DNA of 64,000 nucleotides from assembly GCF_008727875.1 (NCBI RefSeq), contig NZ_VTWS01000001.1:310001-374000 (forward strand). The letters run 5' to 3'. This DNA comes from Larkinella humicola. Lineage in GTDB: Bacteria; Bacteroidota; Bacteroidia; Cytophagales; Spirosomataceae. Positions 42,934 to 52,239 of this stretch are shown here, one piece after another. Made by a program: the position numbers and the translations under genes. The first letter of the stretch is position 1. Each line of letters starts with the position of its first letter. Under the pieces are notes generated by a model. It was not told where the DNA came from. It did not search any database and saw nothing but the letters and a program-made list of their open reading frames with translations.

Positions 42934-43587
42934 TTACAACCGCCCCAACCGATAATTCAGGCCGACAATCCCCTGCAAACCGGGAAAGGAGTTTTTCCAG
43001 TCGGTGAGGCCGATTCCCGGCTGGTGCGAGATGAAGGTGTCGAACAGGAAATAGTCCGTCCGCTTTTGCAAAGCGATGAACTTCTGAACGCCCAAATCCA
43101 GATTCCAGCGGGACGAAAACCGGATGTTGATGGCGGCTGTTAGCCCCAAACCCAGTACAAAACCGCTGGCGGTTTGCAGACGCGTCCGCGATTGCCCGTC
43201 GGGGAAGGACGAAATCGTGCCCTCCTGCCGGTATTGTGAACCGATCAAATGGGCGCCAATCGGTAAACCTACTTTAGTCGGTTTGCCTGCCCGGCGAATG
43301 ACGTCGAACCGGGAGCCGACCTTAACGAAGGCACCCGATGTTTTCAGATTGTCGACTCCGCAATCACAGGCATACCCGGAACGAAAACCGCCGAATGGAT
43401 TGTGGTAGGTGTATCCGGCATTAAACGTCAGCGCCCACTGGTTCAAATTCGGACTCCAGGCGGAGGTAAGTTCCAGCGAACGACCCGGCAGCGTGGCGAA
43501 ATTGGTCCCTAGCTGCCCCTGCCAGTGTTGGGCCTGGGTGGTATAAACGCCAAAAAGCAATAAACCGGCAAGGGTAAAGGTTTTCAT
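42934..43587 (-). CDS. Small outer-membrane beta-barrel protein
   Basis: A 217-residue protein with a signal peptide (MKTFTLAGLLLFGVYTTQAQ) and about eight amphipathic strands (WALTFNAGYTYHNPFG; GAFVKVGSRFDVI; GLGLTAAINIRFSS), ending in VGLNYRLGRL. It resembles the OmpA/OmpW-sized barrels of Bacteroidota. There is no peptidoglycan-binding domain. It lies downstream of the DUF4377 lipoprotein gene by 21 bp, so the two are probably one transcript. Confidence 0.72.
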   Translation of the reverse strand: MKTFTLAGLLLFGVYTTQAQHWQGQLGTNFATLPGRSLELTSAWSPNLNQWALTFNAGYTYHNPFGGFRSGYACDCGVDNLKTSGAFVKVGSRFDVIRRAGKPTKVGLPIGAHLIGSQYRQEGTISSFPDGQSRTRLQTASGFVLGLGLTAAINIRFSSRWNLDLGVQKFIALQKRTDYFLFDTFISHQPGIGLTDWKNSFPGLQGIVGLNYRLGRL

Positions 43588-43608
43588 GGGCGAAGCGGTT
43601 TTTCTGGG

Positions 43609-43929
43609 TTAGGGTTTGATTTTTTCAATTACATTGACCAACGTATACCGGATACTGGAACCATCGGCCGGTGGATTTTTGATTTTCTCCCGCTTTACGG
43701 TCAGTTTATACTCGAACCCTTCTTCGTACGCAAAACCTTCAATACCCGCGTAGTGATACGTCCAGTTCGGCGCACCGTTAATTTTGACCAACAGGCACTT
43801 CATGGGGCCAACGCCCGTGCAATCCTGGTAATGGTCGGCCACCTGCATCGTAATCAGATCGGGTTTGAGGTCTCTTTTGTCACAACTGGAAAACAGAACA
43901 ATCAAAAACAATAAAAAGAAGCGATGCAT
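43609..43929 (-). CDS. DUF4377 lipoprotein
   Basis: A 106-residue lipoprotein from the ATG at 43929, with lipobox VLFSSC (Cys about residue 16). The DUF4377 pattern is seen in VADHYQDCTGVGPMKCLLVK, with two Cys that may pair, and IEGFAYEEGFEYKLTVKREK. DUF4377 is often found with META/HslJ-like domains in heat-shock or stress-related secreted proteins. The function is unknown. Confidence 0.8.
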   Translation of the reverse strand: MHRFFLLFLIVLFSSCDKRDLKPDLITMQVADHYQDCTGVGPMKCLLVKINGAPNWTYHYAGIEGFAYEEGFEYKLTVKREKIKNPPADGSSIRYTLVNVIEKIKP

Positions 43930-44011
43930 GGGAAAAAGGCATTGGGTTGATAAGGACATGCTGTAGTGACCAGTTTGAACCGCGATGCGTTGTAAACCGA
44001 TGAGAAAAAAC

Positions 44012-46129
44012 TTACTTCCCGGTTTTGAGCAGTTTCCGTTTGAAAAAATCCGCCATAGCGTTGCCGACTTTCAGCGCATTAACATGCCGCATCCAGTGGT
44101 GCGTATCGTCCACAATGATCATCGTCTCCATCGGGACGCCCTTTGCTTCCAGCCGCCGGACCAGATCGGTACTCTGGCTGACCCGGACGTTGCGGTCGTC
44201 GTCGCCGTGGATGATCAGCACGGGCGAGGTCCAGGTGTTGACCACCGATATCGGCGATGATTCGAACGCTACCTTTGCGGCCAGTTTAGCATCCGGTATC
44301 TGTTCGATCTGGTGGGAAACCTGTTCGGTTCGGTCGTTGGTCATGTCATGGACGCCGTGAATATCGACCCCGGCGGCAAACAGTCTGGAATCGTGACCCA
44401 GTGCCAAAGCCGTCAAATAACCGCCGTAGGAACCGCCGTATACTCCAATCCGGCTGGCGTCGATCTGGGGTTGCTTCGCCAGCCATTCGCCGGCCGCCCG
44501 GATGTCCTGGTATTCGGCCGCGCCATTTTTGCCGCCCCTGGCGGGTTGGTGAAACGCGTAACCGTAGCCAATGCCGAGCCGGTAATTGACCGACAAAACC
44601 GCAAACCCGAGGCTCGTCAGATACTGGTTCCAGGCATAGGCATTGGAATAATAATCGGAGTAATTCCAGCCCAGTTGCATCTGGCGCATGGGTCCGCCGT
44701 GTATATACATAATCGCGGGTTTTTTGGAGGGTCCGCCTGCCGGTTCAAAAAGCTGGGCGTGAACCGTTACGCCGTCGGCGGCTTTGAAAATGACCTGTTT
44801 AGGCGTCACCAACTGACTGGTTGGGAAATTGGCAGGAATCAGATTTTGGGCGAGCAGCCGGGGCGTTCCTTTCGAAAAAGGCATGACGGCGGGCAGCGGG
44901 GGGCGTTGGGCCGTCGCGCTTATCAACGCAATTGTCGCCCCGTCGCCCGTTACGACCGGCGTCCATTCCAGCCCGGCTCCGGGCGTCAGCACTTCCAAGG
45001 CGGCTTTGTCGACCGGCACCCGAACCACGTGCCGGCGGTCGATGTCCTGTTTGTCGGGGCCGGTGTTACCACTGAAAACGAGCCACTTGCGGTCGGGGCT
45101 TAGTTGAATGTGTTCGGCCATGAAACCGCCCGGCGTCAGCAGCAGGGGGGAACCTCCGGTGGAGGGCATCGAATACAGGTGGGGCCAGCCATCCTGGTAC
45201 GAAAGAAAAACGATTCGGTCGTTGGCGGCCCAGTGCAGGTTGGTGCCGCCGTGGGTGGGTGGCAACGACCCCGCCAGCGTTTTGGGAGCCTGCCAGAGCG
45301 GTTGAGCTTTTCCAGTGGCGACATCTGCCGTCCAGATTCCCCAGGGCTGGTGTTTGCGGGCCAGAAGAGAATCGGGTGCGCCACCCGCACCGGCTGTCCG
45401 GACGAAGGCAATATGGGTGCCGTCGGGCGACCAGCGGGGAGATCGGTCCCGCGAAAAAGAGGGAGCCAGCCAGTGGATGGGCGTTTCGGAATTGGTGAAA
45501 ACCCCGACGAAAGCATGATCACCCCGGTTGCAGACGAAGGCCAGCCGCGATCCATCGGGCGACCATTGAATGGAGCCGTTTTCGCCCCGGGCCGTGAAGA
45601 GGTTCCTGGCGGGAGAAGACCCGTCAAGAGGGGCTGTCCAGATCTGATTGCCTTTGATAAAAGCGATTTGATCATTCTTGGGCGAAATCAGCGGTTCATC
45701 GCCTTCCGACAACGACTTCGGTTCGCCCCCCACAAAGGGAAGGCTCCAGATCTGAACCTTGATGGGGTTGGGTGAGGATGATGGGTTTACCGGCAACGCT
45801 TCGTCCCAGTTAGAACCGTGATCGCCACCGCGTACGTAAACGACCCACTTTCCGTCGGCAGAGAGGGTCAGACTGGTAATTTCCTGTCCGTCGTCTTCGG
45901 TGTAGTTTGTGAGTTTTCGGGGTGCAAAATCCGGGCCTTCGGCCACATAGACATTTCGTCTACCCTGTTCATTGCACACCCAGGCCAGCCGCGATCCCTG
46001 GGCCGAACTGGTGAGGTCGGAGGGGAAAGGATAACTTCTAACGGTTTCTAAACTAAACGATTGCGCCTGTGTGAGGATAGGAAGTACTAGAAGAAGGCAG
46101 GCTATAAAGCGAAATAAGGCTGTTTTCAT
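44012..46129 (-). CDS. Secreted S9-family (DPP4/acylaminoacyl-type) peptidase
   Basis: A 705-residue serine peptidase. A signal peptide (ending ILTQAQ) precedes a WD40-like propeller (about residues 25-430, with repeated SPDGSRLAF/SADGKWVVY blades). The alpha/beta-hydrolase domain has the nucleophile in GVYGGSYGGYLT (about residue 566), Asp in LIIHGDDDRNV (about residue 643) and His in DDTHHWM (about residue 675). The order and length fit prolyl oligopeptidase family S9 exopeptidases of the periplasm. The Met at 46267 lies beyond the inverted repeat and was rejected as start. It is divergent from the tkt gene. Confidence 0.92.
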   Translation of the reverse strand: MKTALFRFIACLLLVLPILTQAQSFSLETVRSYPFPSDLTSSAQGSRLAWVCNEQGRRNVYVAEGPDFAPRKLTNYTEDDGQEITSLTLSADGKWVVYVRGGDHGSNWDEALPVNPSSSPNPIKVQIWSLPFVGGEPKSLSEGDEPLISPKNDQIAFIKGNQIWTAPLDGSSPARNLFTARGENGSIQWSPDGSRLAFVCNRGDHAFVGVFTNSETPIHWLAPSFSRDRSPRWSPDGTHIAFVRTAGAGGAPDSLLARKHQPWGIWTADVATGKAQPLWQAPKTLAGSLPPTHGGTNLHWAANDRIVFLSYQDGWPHLYSMPSTGGSPLLLTPGGFMAEHIQLSPDRKWLVFSGNTGPDKQDIDRRHVVRVPVDKAALEVLTPGAGLEWTPVVTGDGATIALISATAQRPPLPAVMPFSKGTPRLLAQNLIPANFPTSQLVTPKQVIFKAADGVTVHAQLFEPAGGPSKKPAIMYIHGGPMRQMQLGWNYSDYYSNAYAWNQYLTSLGFAVLSVNYRLGIGYGYAFHQPARGGKNGAAEYQDIRAAGEWLAKQPQIDASRIGVYGGSYGGYLTALALGHDSRLFAAGVDIHGVHDMTNDRTEQVSHQIEQIPDAKLAAKVAFESSPISVVNTWTSPVLIIHGDDDRNVRVSQSTDLVRRLEAKGVPMETMIIVDDTHHWMRHVNALKVGNAMADFFKRKLLKTGK

Positions 46130-46153
46130 ATGCTCGAAAATACGATGTAAAGC

Positions 46154-46250
46154 GTTATTTCGCAGAGTTGAGCAGAGTAAATCAGAGTTTATCAGAGAAA
46201 AAAAAACTCTGTGTACCTCTGATTGTCTCTGATACACTCTGTGAAATAAC
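46154..46250. repeat. Inverted repeat built of 10-nt-spaced CAGAG words (family F)
   Basis: The left arm (46154-46197) has CAGAG at 10-nt steps and the right arm (46207-46250) has CTCTG at 10-nt steps. The ends GTTATTTC and GAAATAAC pair. The whole forms an imperfect 44-nt stem with a poly-A loop. It lies between two divergent genes, so it is not a terminator. Confidence 0.75.
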
Positions 46251-46326
46251 TTCGAAGTGATGAACAAACCCTTTTGGCGGGGGGTTAACTAAGTCAACGT
46301 TACGAGTCGCTTTATCCCCCATTTCG

Positions 46327-48339
46327 ATGAAAACCCCAACCCAATCCATTGAACAGGTAGGCATCAATACCGTCCGGATTCTGGCCGCCGATGCCGTGCA
46401 GAAAGCCAATTCCGGCCACCCCGGTTTGCCGATGGGAGCCGCCCCGATGGGCCATATTCTCTGGACGGAAGCCATGAACTACAACCCGAAAAATCCGGAT
46501 TGGCCCAACCGCGACCGGTTTATTCTGTCGGCGGGGCACGGCTGTATGTTGCAGTATTGTTACCTTTACCTGACCGGTTATGAACTGAGTATGAACGACC
46601 TGAAGGCGTTTCGCCAGTTGGATAGCCAGACACCCGGCCACCCGGAATACGGTTTGTCGAAAGGCATTGAAATAACGACCGGGCCGCTGGGACAAGGTTT
46701 CGCCAACGGGGTCGGCTTTGCCATCGGGCAATATCACCTGGCCGCCCGCTACAACAAACCGGACTTTCCGCTTTTTGACTATAAAATCTACGCCATTTGC
46801 AGCGATGGCGACATGATGGAAGGCATTACGGCCGAAGCAGCTTCGCTGGCGGGGCATCTGCAACTGGGCAACCTGATTTATTTTTACGACGACAACCACA
46901 TTTCCATCGAAGGCAGTACCGATCTGACGTTTACGGAAGACGTTGCCCAGCGGTTTTTGTCGTACGGATGGCACGTGCAGGTCGTCCCCGATGGCAACGA
47001 TCTGGAAGCCTTGTACCAGGCCGTGAAAGCCGCGCAGGAAGAAACCAGACGACCGTCACTGATCAAGGTGCGAACGCACATTGGCTACGGTAGTCCGAAT
47101 AAAGAAGACACCGCAGAAGCGCATGGTTCGCCGTTGGGTGCCGATGAAATCAAGCTGGTGAAGGAAAAATTCGGATTCGATCCCGAAAAATCGTTTGTTG
47201 TACCGGAAGACGTGCTACAGTATTACCGGGGAATCGGGAAAGAACGGGCGAAGAAGGAAGACCAGTGGAACGATCTCTACAAAGCCTACAAGGCGAAATA
47301 CCCCGAACTGGCGGAGGAATATGAACTGGTGAGCAACGGCCAATTGCCGGAAGGCTGGGAGAAGAAAATTCCGGTTTTTGCTGCCGGTGATGAGAAAATC
47401 GCCACCCGGAAAGCCTCCGGAAAAGTACTGAATGCCATTGCCGACACATTGCCGCACCTCATCGGCGGTTCGGCCGATCTGTCGCCCTCGACGGATACGG
47501 ATTTGAAAAATTACCATTCCTTTTCGGTAGAAAACCGGGAGGGCCGCATTTTCCATTTTGGAATTCGTGAACACGCGATGGGCGCGATCCTGAACGGATT
47601 GGCGGTTACAAAAGGGATTATTCCGTACGGGGCGACGTTTCTGGTATTTTCGGACTACATGCGTCCCCCGATTCGGTTGGCGGCCATCATGAAAATCCGG
47701 CCAATTTTTATCTTTACGCACGACAGCATCGGATTGGGGGAAGATGGAACGACGCACCAACCCATCGAGCAGTTGATGGCACTCCGGGCCATGCCCAATG
47801 TGGTGGTGATTCGCCCGGCGGATGCCAACGAAACCGCCCAGGCGTGGCGCGTGGCCATTCAGCATCCCGGTGGACCTGTGGTGATTGTGCTGACCCGGCA
47901 GGGATTGCCGGTTATCGATCAGGAAAAATACACCCCGGCGACGGAACTGGAAAAAGGCGCGTATATTCTGTCGGATTCCGAAAAAGAGCCGGATGTGATT
48001 CTGATAGGCACCGGTTCGGAAGTTTCGTTGTTGCTTCAGGCACAGGAACAATTGAAAAAAGACGATATTTCGGCTCGGGTCGTCAGCATGCCGTCCTTCG
48101 AACTGTTCGACCGGCAGAGTGCGGCTTACAAGGAAAAAGTATTTCCGAAAGCCCTGAAAAAACGGCTGGCAGTAGAAGCCGGTGCCGAAATGGGCTGGTA
48201 TAAATACATTACCGACGAAGGCGGTATTCTGGCCATGACCACCTATGGCGAATCCGCCCCAGCTGAGGATTTGTTTAAGAAGTTTGGCTTCACGGTAGAG
48301 AATGTGGTGAAGCGGACGAAGGCGTTGCTGGATAGTTAA
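46327..48339 (+). CDS. tkt: Transketolase
   Basis: A 670-residue thiamin diphosphate enzyme of the non-oxidative pentose phosphate pathway. The TPP-binding motif is ICSDGDMMEGITAE (about residue 157) with the metal-binding DDNHIS. Substrate residues are in NSGHPGLPMGAAPMGH near the start and HDSIGLGEDGTTHQPIEQ (about residue 466). The Glu of IREHAMG (about residue 420) activates TPP. Full length for the family, in one chain. It is first in a group with rpiB, tal, gnd, zwf and pgl on the same strand. Confidence 0.97.
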   Translation: MKTPTQSIEQVGINTVRILAADAVQKANSGHPGLPMGAAPMGHILWTEAMNYNPKNPDWPNRDRFILSAGHGCMLQYCYLYLTGYELSMNDLKAFRQLDSQTPGHPEYGLSKGIEITTGPLGQGFANGVGFAIGQYHLAARYNKPDFPLFDYKIYAICSDGDMMEGITAEAASLAGHLQLGNLIYFYDDNHISIEGSTDLTFTEDVAQRFLSYGWHVQVVPDGNDLEALYQAVKAAQEETRRPSLIKVRTHIGYGSPNKEDTAEAHGSPLGADEIKLVKEKFGFDPEKSFVVPEDVLQYYRGIGKERAKKEDQWNDLYKAYKAKYPELAEEYELVSNGQLPEGWEKKIPVFAAGDEKIATRKASGKVLNAIADTLPHLIGGSADLSPSTDTDLKNYHSFSVENREGRIFHFGIREHAMGAILNGLAVTKGIIPYGATFLVFSDYMRPPIRLAAIMKIRPIFIFTHDSIGLGEDGTTHQPIEQLMALRAMPNVVVIRPADANETAQAWRVAIQHPGGPVVIVLTRQGLPVIDQEKYTPATELEKGAYILSDSEKEPDVILIGTGSEVSLLLQAQEQLKKDDISARVVSMPSFELFDRQSAAYKEKVFPKALKKRLAVEAGAEMGWYKYITDEGGILAMTTYGESAPAEDLFKKFGFTVENVVKRTKALLDS

Positions 48340-48340
48340 A

Positions 48341-48434
48341 CTTCGATATTTGGTGTTCAACATTCATTATTCGATATTCATTCTGTTAAGTTTTATAATA
48401 TCGAATAGTGAATGTTGAACACCGAATATCGAAG
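48341..48434. repeat. Hairpin between tkt and rpiB (family D)
   Basis: Arms 48341-48378 and 48397-48434 pair over 38 nt; the two mismatches would be G-U pairs in RNA. The loop is 18 nt. The left arm begins 1 bp after the tkt stop. The word ATTCGATATTCAT links it to 31570-31638. It may end or stabilise the tkt transcript. Confidence 0.85.
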
Positions 48435-48460
48435 TAAAGAAAATCGTAAACTGTAATGAA

Positions 48461-48907
48461 ATGAAAATAGGCATTGCCGCCGATCATGGCGGTTTTGAAC
48501 TCAAGGAAACGCTTCATGCTTTTTTGACCAACCTGGGCTATGAGGTTGTCGATTTCGGGGCGTACCGGCTGGATTCTCTGGACGATTATCCCGATCTGAT
48601 CATTCCGTTGGCGCAGGCGGTTTCTAGCCAGGATGTGGAGCGGGGCGTGGCGGTTTGTGGGAGTGGCGTGGGAGCGGCCATTGTCGCCAACAAGATTCCC
48701 GGCGTGCGGGCCGCATTGATCAACGACCATTTTTCGGCCCATCAGGGTGTGGAAGACGACGATATGAACTTAATTTGCCTTGGCGGACGTATTACGGGAA
48801 ACCGGGTCGCCGAAGAATTTGTCCACGCGTTTCTGGAAGCCCGGTTCAGCGGTGCCGAACGGCACCTGCGGAGATTGAAAAAAGTGATTGAACTCGAAGG
48901 TAAATAG
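48461..48907 (+). CDS. rpiB: Ribose-5-phosphate isomerase B
   Basis: A 148-residue enzyme that interconverts ribose 5-phosphate and ribulose 5-phosphate in the cytosol. The RpiB/LacAB pattern is GIAADHGGFELKE at the N-terminus (the His is part of the active site), VAVCGSGVGAAIVANK (Cys about residue 65, the catalytic base) and NLICLGGRITG. It follows the hairpin after tkt and belongs to the pentose phosphate group. Confidence 0.95.
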   Translation: MKIGIAADHGGFELKETLHAFLTNLGYEVVDFGAYRLDSLDDYPDLIIPLAQAVSSQDVERGVAVCGSGVGAAIVANKIPGVRAALINDHFSAHQGVEDDDMNLICLGGRITGNRVAEEFVHAFLEARFSGAERHLRRLKKVIELEGK

Positions 48908-48921
48908 ATTCTTAAGGATTG

Positions 48922-49018
48922 ATGGCTGAATGGTTTTGATGGTTAAAAAATGGTTGGCTAACGCGTTCTTTTTTGCGTGCGTCAGCCAACCATTTAACCA
49001 TCCCAACCATTTAGCCAT
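48922..49018. repeat. Hairpin between rpiB and tal with GGCTGACGCACG tip (family E)
   Basis: Arms begin at 48922 (ATGGCTGAATGG) and end at 49018 and pair imperfectly over about 40 nt. They contain repeated ATGGTT words. The apex TGGTTGGCTAACGCG faces GCGTGCGTCAGCCAACCA. On the opposite strand the tip matches those at 38580 and 54487. Confidence 0.8.
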
Positions 49019-49065
49019 TAAAAATAATACTTCCAACCATTAACGATAAACCTTAAACTACACAC

Positions 49066-50172
49066 ATGGCAACCAATCGCGTAAAACAAATTCATGAGTT
49101 TGGTCAGAGCATCTGGCTGGATTTTATTGACCGGAAAATTATGGATTCCGGCGAACTGCAAAAGCTGATCGACGAAGATGGTGTTCGCGGGATTACGTCG
49201 AATCCGGCGATTTTCGAAAAAGCCATCAGCAGCAGCTCCGACTATGATGAGGACATCAAAATGCTGGCAAAAGGCGACAAAAGCAACGAAGCTATATTTT
49301 ACGGTTTGGCCGTCAGCGACATCCAGCGGGCGGCTGATTTGTTTAAGCCGGTGTATGAAGAAGAAATTCGCGGAGCCGATGGTTATGTGAGCCTGGAAGT
49401 ATCGCCGTTTCTGGCGCTGGATACGGAAGGCACCATCAAACAGGCGCGTGAACTCTGGAAAGCCGTGGATCGTGACAATGTGATGATCAAAATTCCCGGA
49501 ACCGCGCCCGGTTTGTCGGCCATTCAAACCGCTATCAGCGAAGGCATCAACATCAACGTCACGCTGCTGTTTGGACTGGATCGCTACGAAGCGGTAACGG
49601 ATGCGTACATTTCCGGTCTGGAAGCCCGCGCAGCCGCTGGTCAGCCAGTCGACGGAATTGCCTCGGTAGCAAGTTTCTTCCTGAGCCGGATCGATGTGAT
49701 GGTTGATCCGATTCTGGACGAGAAAGGATTGCCCGAACTGAAGGCGCAGGTCGCCATTGCCTCGGCCCGCAAAGCCTACGAAATCTACAAGCGGGTATTC
49801 AGCAGCGAACGGTTTGCGAAACTGAAGGAACTCGGTGCGAAACCGCAGCGGTTGTTGTGGGCCAGCACGAGCAGCAAAAATCCGGCGATTCCCGATACCA
49901 AATACGTGGAAGAACTGATTGGCCCCGACACTGTGGACACCATTCCGATGGAAACACTGGTGGCCTTCCGCGACCACGGCGATGCGCAAAGCCGCCTGGA
50001 AAACGATCTGGACAAGGCGACCGAAATTCTGGAAAAACTCAAAACGGCGGGCATTGACATCGACGAAATCACCCAGAAACTGGAAGACGAAGGCATCGAT
50101 AAATTCAACAAGCCGTACGAAAAACTGCTGGCGGCCATCGAAACCCAGAAAAAATCGCTCGAAACCGCCTGA
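49066..50172 (+). CDS. tal: Transaldolase
   Basis: A 368-residue TIM-barrel enzyme that moves a three-carbon ketol unit between sugar phosphates. The Schiff-base Lys is in NVMIKIPGTAPGL (about residue 143), and the N-terminal motif is GVRGITSNPAIFEKAI. The length of about 370 residues matches the longer form found in actinobacteria and many Bacteroidota, with an extra C-terminal helical region. Only 2 bp separate it from the HAD gene, so translation is coupled. Confidence 0.96.
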   Translation: MATNRVKQIHEFGQSIWLDFIDRKIMDSGELQKLIDEDGVRGITSNPAIFEKAISSSSDYDEDIKMLAKGDKSNEAIFYGLAVSDIQRAADLFKPVYEEEIRGADGYVSLEVSPFLALDTEGTIKQARELWKAVDRDNVMIKIPGTAPGLSAIQTAISEGININVTLLFGLDRYEAVTDAYISGLEARAAAGQPVDGIASVASFFLSRIDVMVDPILDEKGLPELKAQVAIASARKAYEIYKRVFSSERFAKLKELGAKPQRLLWASTSSKNPAIPDTKYVEELIGPDTVDTIPMETLVAFRDHGDAQSRLENDLDKATEILEKLKTAGIDIDEITQKLEDEGIDKFNKPYEKLLAAIETQKKSLETA

Positions 50173-50174
50173 TA

Positions 50175-50831
50175 ATGGATCTCGCACCACTTAAAATCCT
50201 TTTTCTCGATGTCGGGGGCGTGCTGCTGACCAACGGTTGGGGGCACGAATCCCGGCAGCGGGCGGCTGACACGTTTGGTTTCGATTATTCGGAAATGGAC
50301 GTGTTGCACGATTTCATGTTCAACACCTACGAAATTGGTCGCATCACGCTCGATGAATACCTGGACACGGTCGTTTTCAGCCAGCCGCGCGATTTTACAC
50401 GGGAGGATTTCAAGGCGTTTATGTTTGCACAGTCGCTGGAATTGCCCAACATGCTGCAATGGCTGACGGAATGGAAAAATGAAAACCGGGGCATCCGGAT
50501 TATTTCCATCAACAACGAGGGGCGCGAACTGAACGAATACCGCATTAAAAAATTCAAGCTTCACCGGTGTTTCGATGCCTTCATCTCGTCCTGCGAAGTA
50601 GGCATGCGGAAACCGGACCCCGGTATTTTCCGGCTGGCGATGGGCGTGGCGCAGGCCCGTCCGGAACAGTGCGTTTATTTTGACGACCGGCTGATGCTGG
50701 TGGAAGCCGCCCGCAAACTGGGCATCAACGCCCTGCACCACCAGACGTTTGAGTCCACCAAAGCCATTCTGGAAAAGCTTAAAAACCAACCGATAAACTT
50801 GCACGAGTTCAATGGCAGAAACGAAGTATAA
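50175..50831 (+). CDS. HAD-superfamily phosphatase in the pentose phosphate operon
   Basis: A 218-residue HAD subfamily IA hydrolase. Motif I is ILFLDVGGVLLTN with Asp about residue 12 and Gly where the acid Asp often is. Motif II is RIISINNE, motif III Lys in GMRKPDPGIF, and motif IV YFDDRLM. The helical cap is at about residues 20-90. It lies between tal and gnd, overlapping gnd by 20 bp. That tight setting suggests a house-cleaning phosphatase acting on a sugar phosphate or toxic by-product, but the substrate is inference. Confidence 0.88.
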   Translation: MDLAPLKILFLDVGGVLLTNGWGHESRQRAADTFGFDYSEMDVLHDFMFNTYEIGRITLDEYLDTVVFSQPRDFTREDFKAFMFAQSLELPNMLQWLTEWKNENRGIRIISINNEGRELNEYRIKKFKLHRCFDAFISSCEVGMRKPDPGIFRLAMGVAQARPEQCVYFDDRLMLVEAARKLGINALHHQTFESTKAILEKLKNQPINLHEFNGRNEV

Positions 50832-52239
50832 TTTTGGAATGATCGGCCTCGGTACGATGGGCCGCAACTTGCTGCTGAACATGGCAGACCACGGCTTTCC
50901 GGTAGCCGGTTACGACATCAATCCCGACCAGGTGGCCGGTTTTGAAAAAGAAGGCGAAGGCAAACCGGTCAAAGGTTTTACGGATCTGGCGGCCATGACC
51001 CAGAGCCTGACCAAGCCCCGCGCCATCATGATGCTGGTGCCTGCCGGCAAACCGGTGGACAACGTGATCGACAAACTGGTGCCGCTGCTCGAACCGGGCG
51101 ACATCATCATCGACGGTGGCAACTCGCACTTTACGGACACCGACATCCGCGACAAAACGCTGGATTCCAAGGGGCTTCATTTCTTCGGAATGGGCATTTC
51201 CGGGGGCGAAGAAGGTGCGCGGAAAGGGCCGAGCATGATGCCGGGCGGTGACAAAGCCGCTTACCTGACCCTGAAACCGATTTTTGACGCCATTGCCGCC
51301 AAGGTTGATGGCGTTCCCTGCGTGACCTACATCGGGCCGGGGGCGTCGGGGCACTTTGTGAAAATGGTGCACAACGGGATCGAGTACGGTCTGATGCAGC
51401 TCATTTCTGAAACCTACGAAGTGTTGCGCAAAGGGTTGAAACTGGACAATGAGGAGATTTACGAACTTTTCAAAACCTGGAACGAAGGCCGGTTGCAATC
51501 GTTTCTGATCGAAGTGACCCGGGATATTTTCGGATTCAAGGAACCGGATTCCGATCAGTATCTGATTGATCTGATTAAAGACCAGGCCAAATCGAAGGGA
51601 ACCGGCAAATGGACGTCGCAGGTGGCGATGGACCTGGAAGTGCCGATTCCGACGATCGATATGGCGGTGTCGATGCGCAATTTGTCCAAATACAAAGTGT
51701 TGCGGGTCAAAGCGGCAACGGTGTATGGCGATGAACCGTCGCTTCTGGAAATCGACAAAGATACCTTGCTGGAAAGCCTGGAGCAGGCCTTGTACTTCAG
51801 TACGGTGATGACCTACGCGCAGGGGCTCGATCTCCTGTATCGTTCCTCGATTTCGTACGGGTATACCCTCAATCTGGCCGAAATTGCTAAAATCTGGCGG
51901 GGTGGTTGCATCATCCGGGCGACCTTGCTCAATGAGATATTCAACGCCTACGAAAAAGCACCGAGCCTGGAACATTTGCTGCTCGACGAGTCGGTGCAAA
52001 CGCTGGTGAACGAAACCGTTCCGGGCATGCGGTCGGTGGTGGCTTCGGCCCTGACAGCGGGCATTGCCTTGCCGGCTTTTGCGGCTTCCCTGACTTATTT
52101 TGATGCGTTTCGCAGCGAAAACATGCCCTCGAATCTGATTCAGGCGCAACGCGATTATTTTGGTGCTCACACCTACGAACTAATTGGTAAAGAAGGCGTT
52201 TTCCACACCCACTGGACGCCATTACCCGGTAAACCATGA
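50812..52239 (+). CDS. gnd: 6-phosphogluconate dehydrogenase (decarboxylating)
   Basis: A 475-residue NADP enzyme that makes ribulose 5-phosphate from 6-phosphogluconate. The nucleotide motif is GMIGLGTMGRNLLLNMADHG. Substrate motifs are GMGISGGEEGARKGPSMMPG (about residues 126-145) and HFVKMVHNGIEYGLMQ with the catalytic Lys. The C-terminal helical domain ends in RDYFGAHTYE...HTHW. Length matches the long form. It starts inside the HAD gene and its stop overlaps the zwf start (ATGA). Confidence 0.97.
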   Translation: MAETKYNFGMIGLGTMGRNLLLNMADHGFPVAGYDINPDQVAGFEKEGEGKPVKGFTDLAAMTQSLTKPRAIMMLVPAGKPVDNVIDKLVPLLEPGDIIIDGGNSHFTDTDIRDKTLDSKGLHFFGMGISGGEEGARKGPSMMPGGDKAAYLTLKPIFDAIAAKVDGVPCVTYIGPGASGHFVKMVHNGIEYGLMQLISETYEVLRKGLKLDNEEIYELFKTWNEGRLQSFLIEVTRDIFGFKEPDSDQYLIDLIKDQAKSKGTGKWTSQVAMDLEVPIPTIDMAVSMRNLSKYKVLRVKAATVYGDEPSLLEIDKDTLLESLEQALYFSTVMTYAQGLDLLYRSSISYGYTLNLAEIAKIWRGGCIIRATLLNEIFNAYEKAPSLEHLLLDESVQTLVNETVPGMRSVVASALTAGIALPAFAASLTYFDAFRSENMPSNLIQAQRDYFGAHTYELIGKEGVFHTHWTPLPGKP

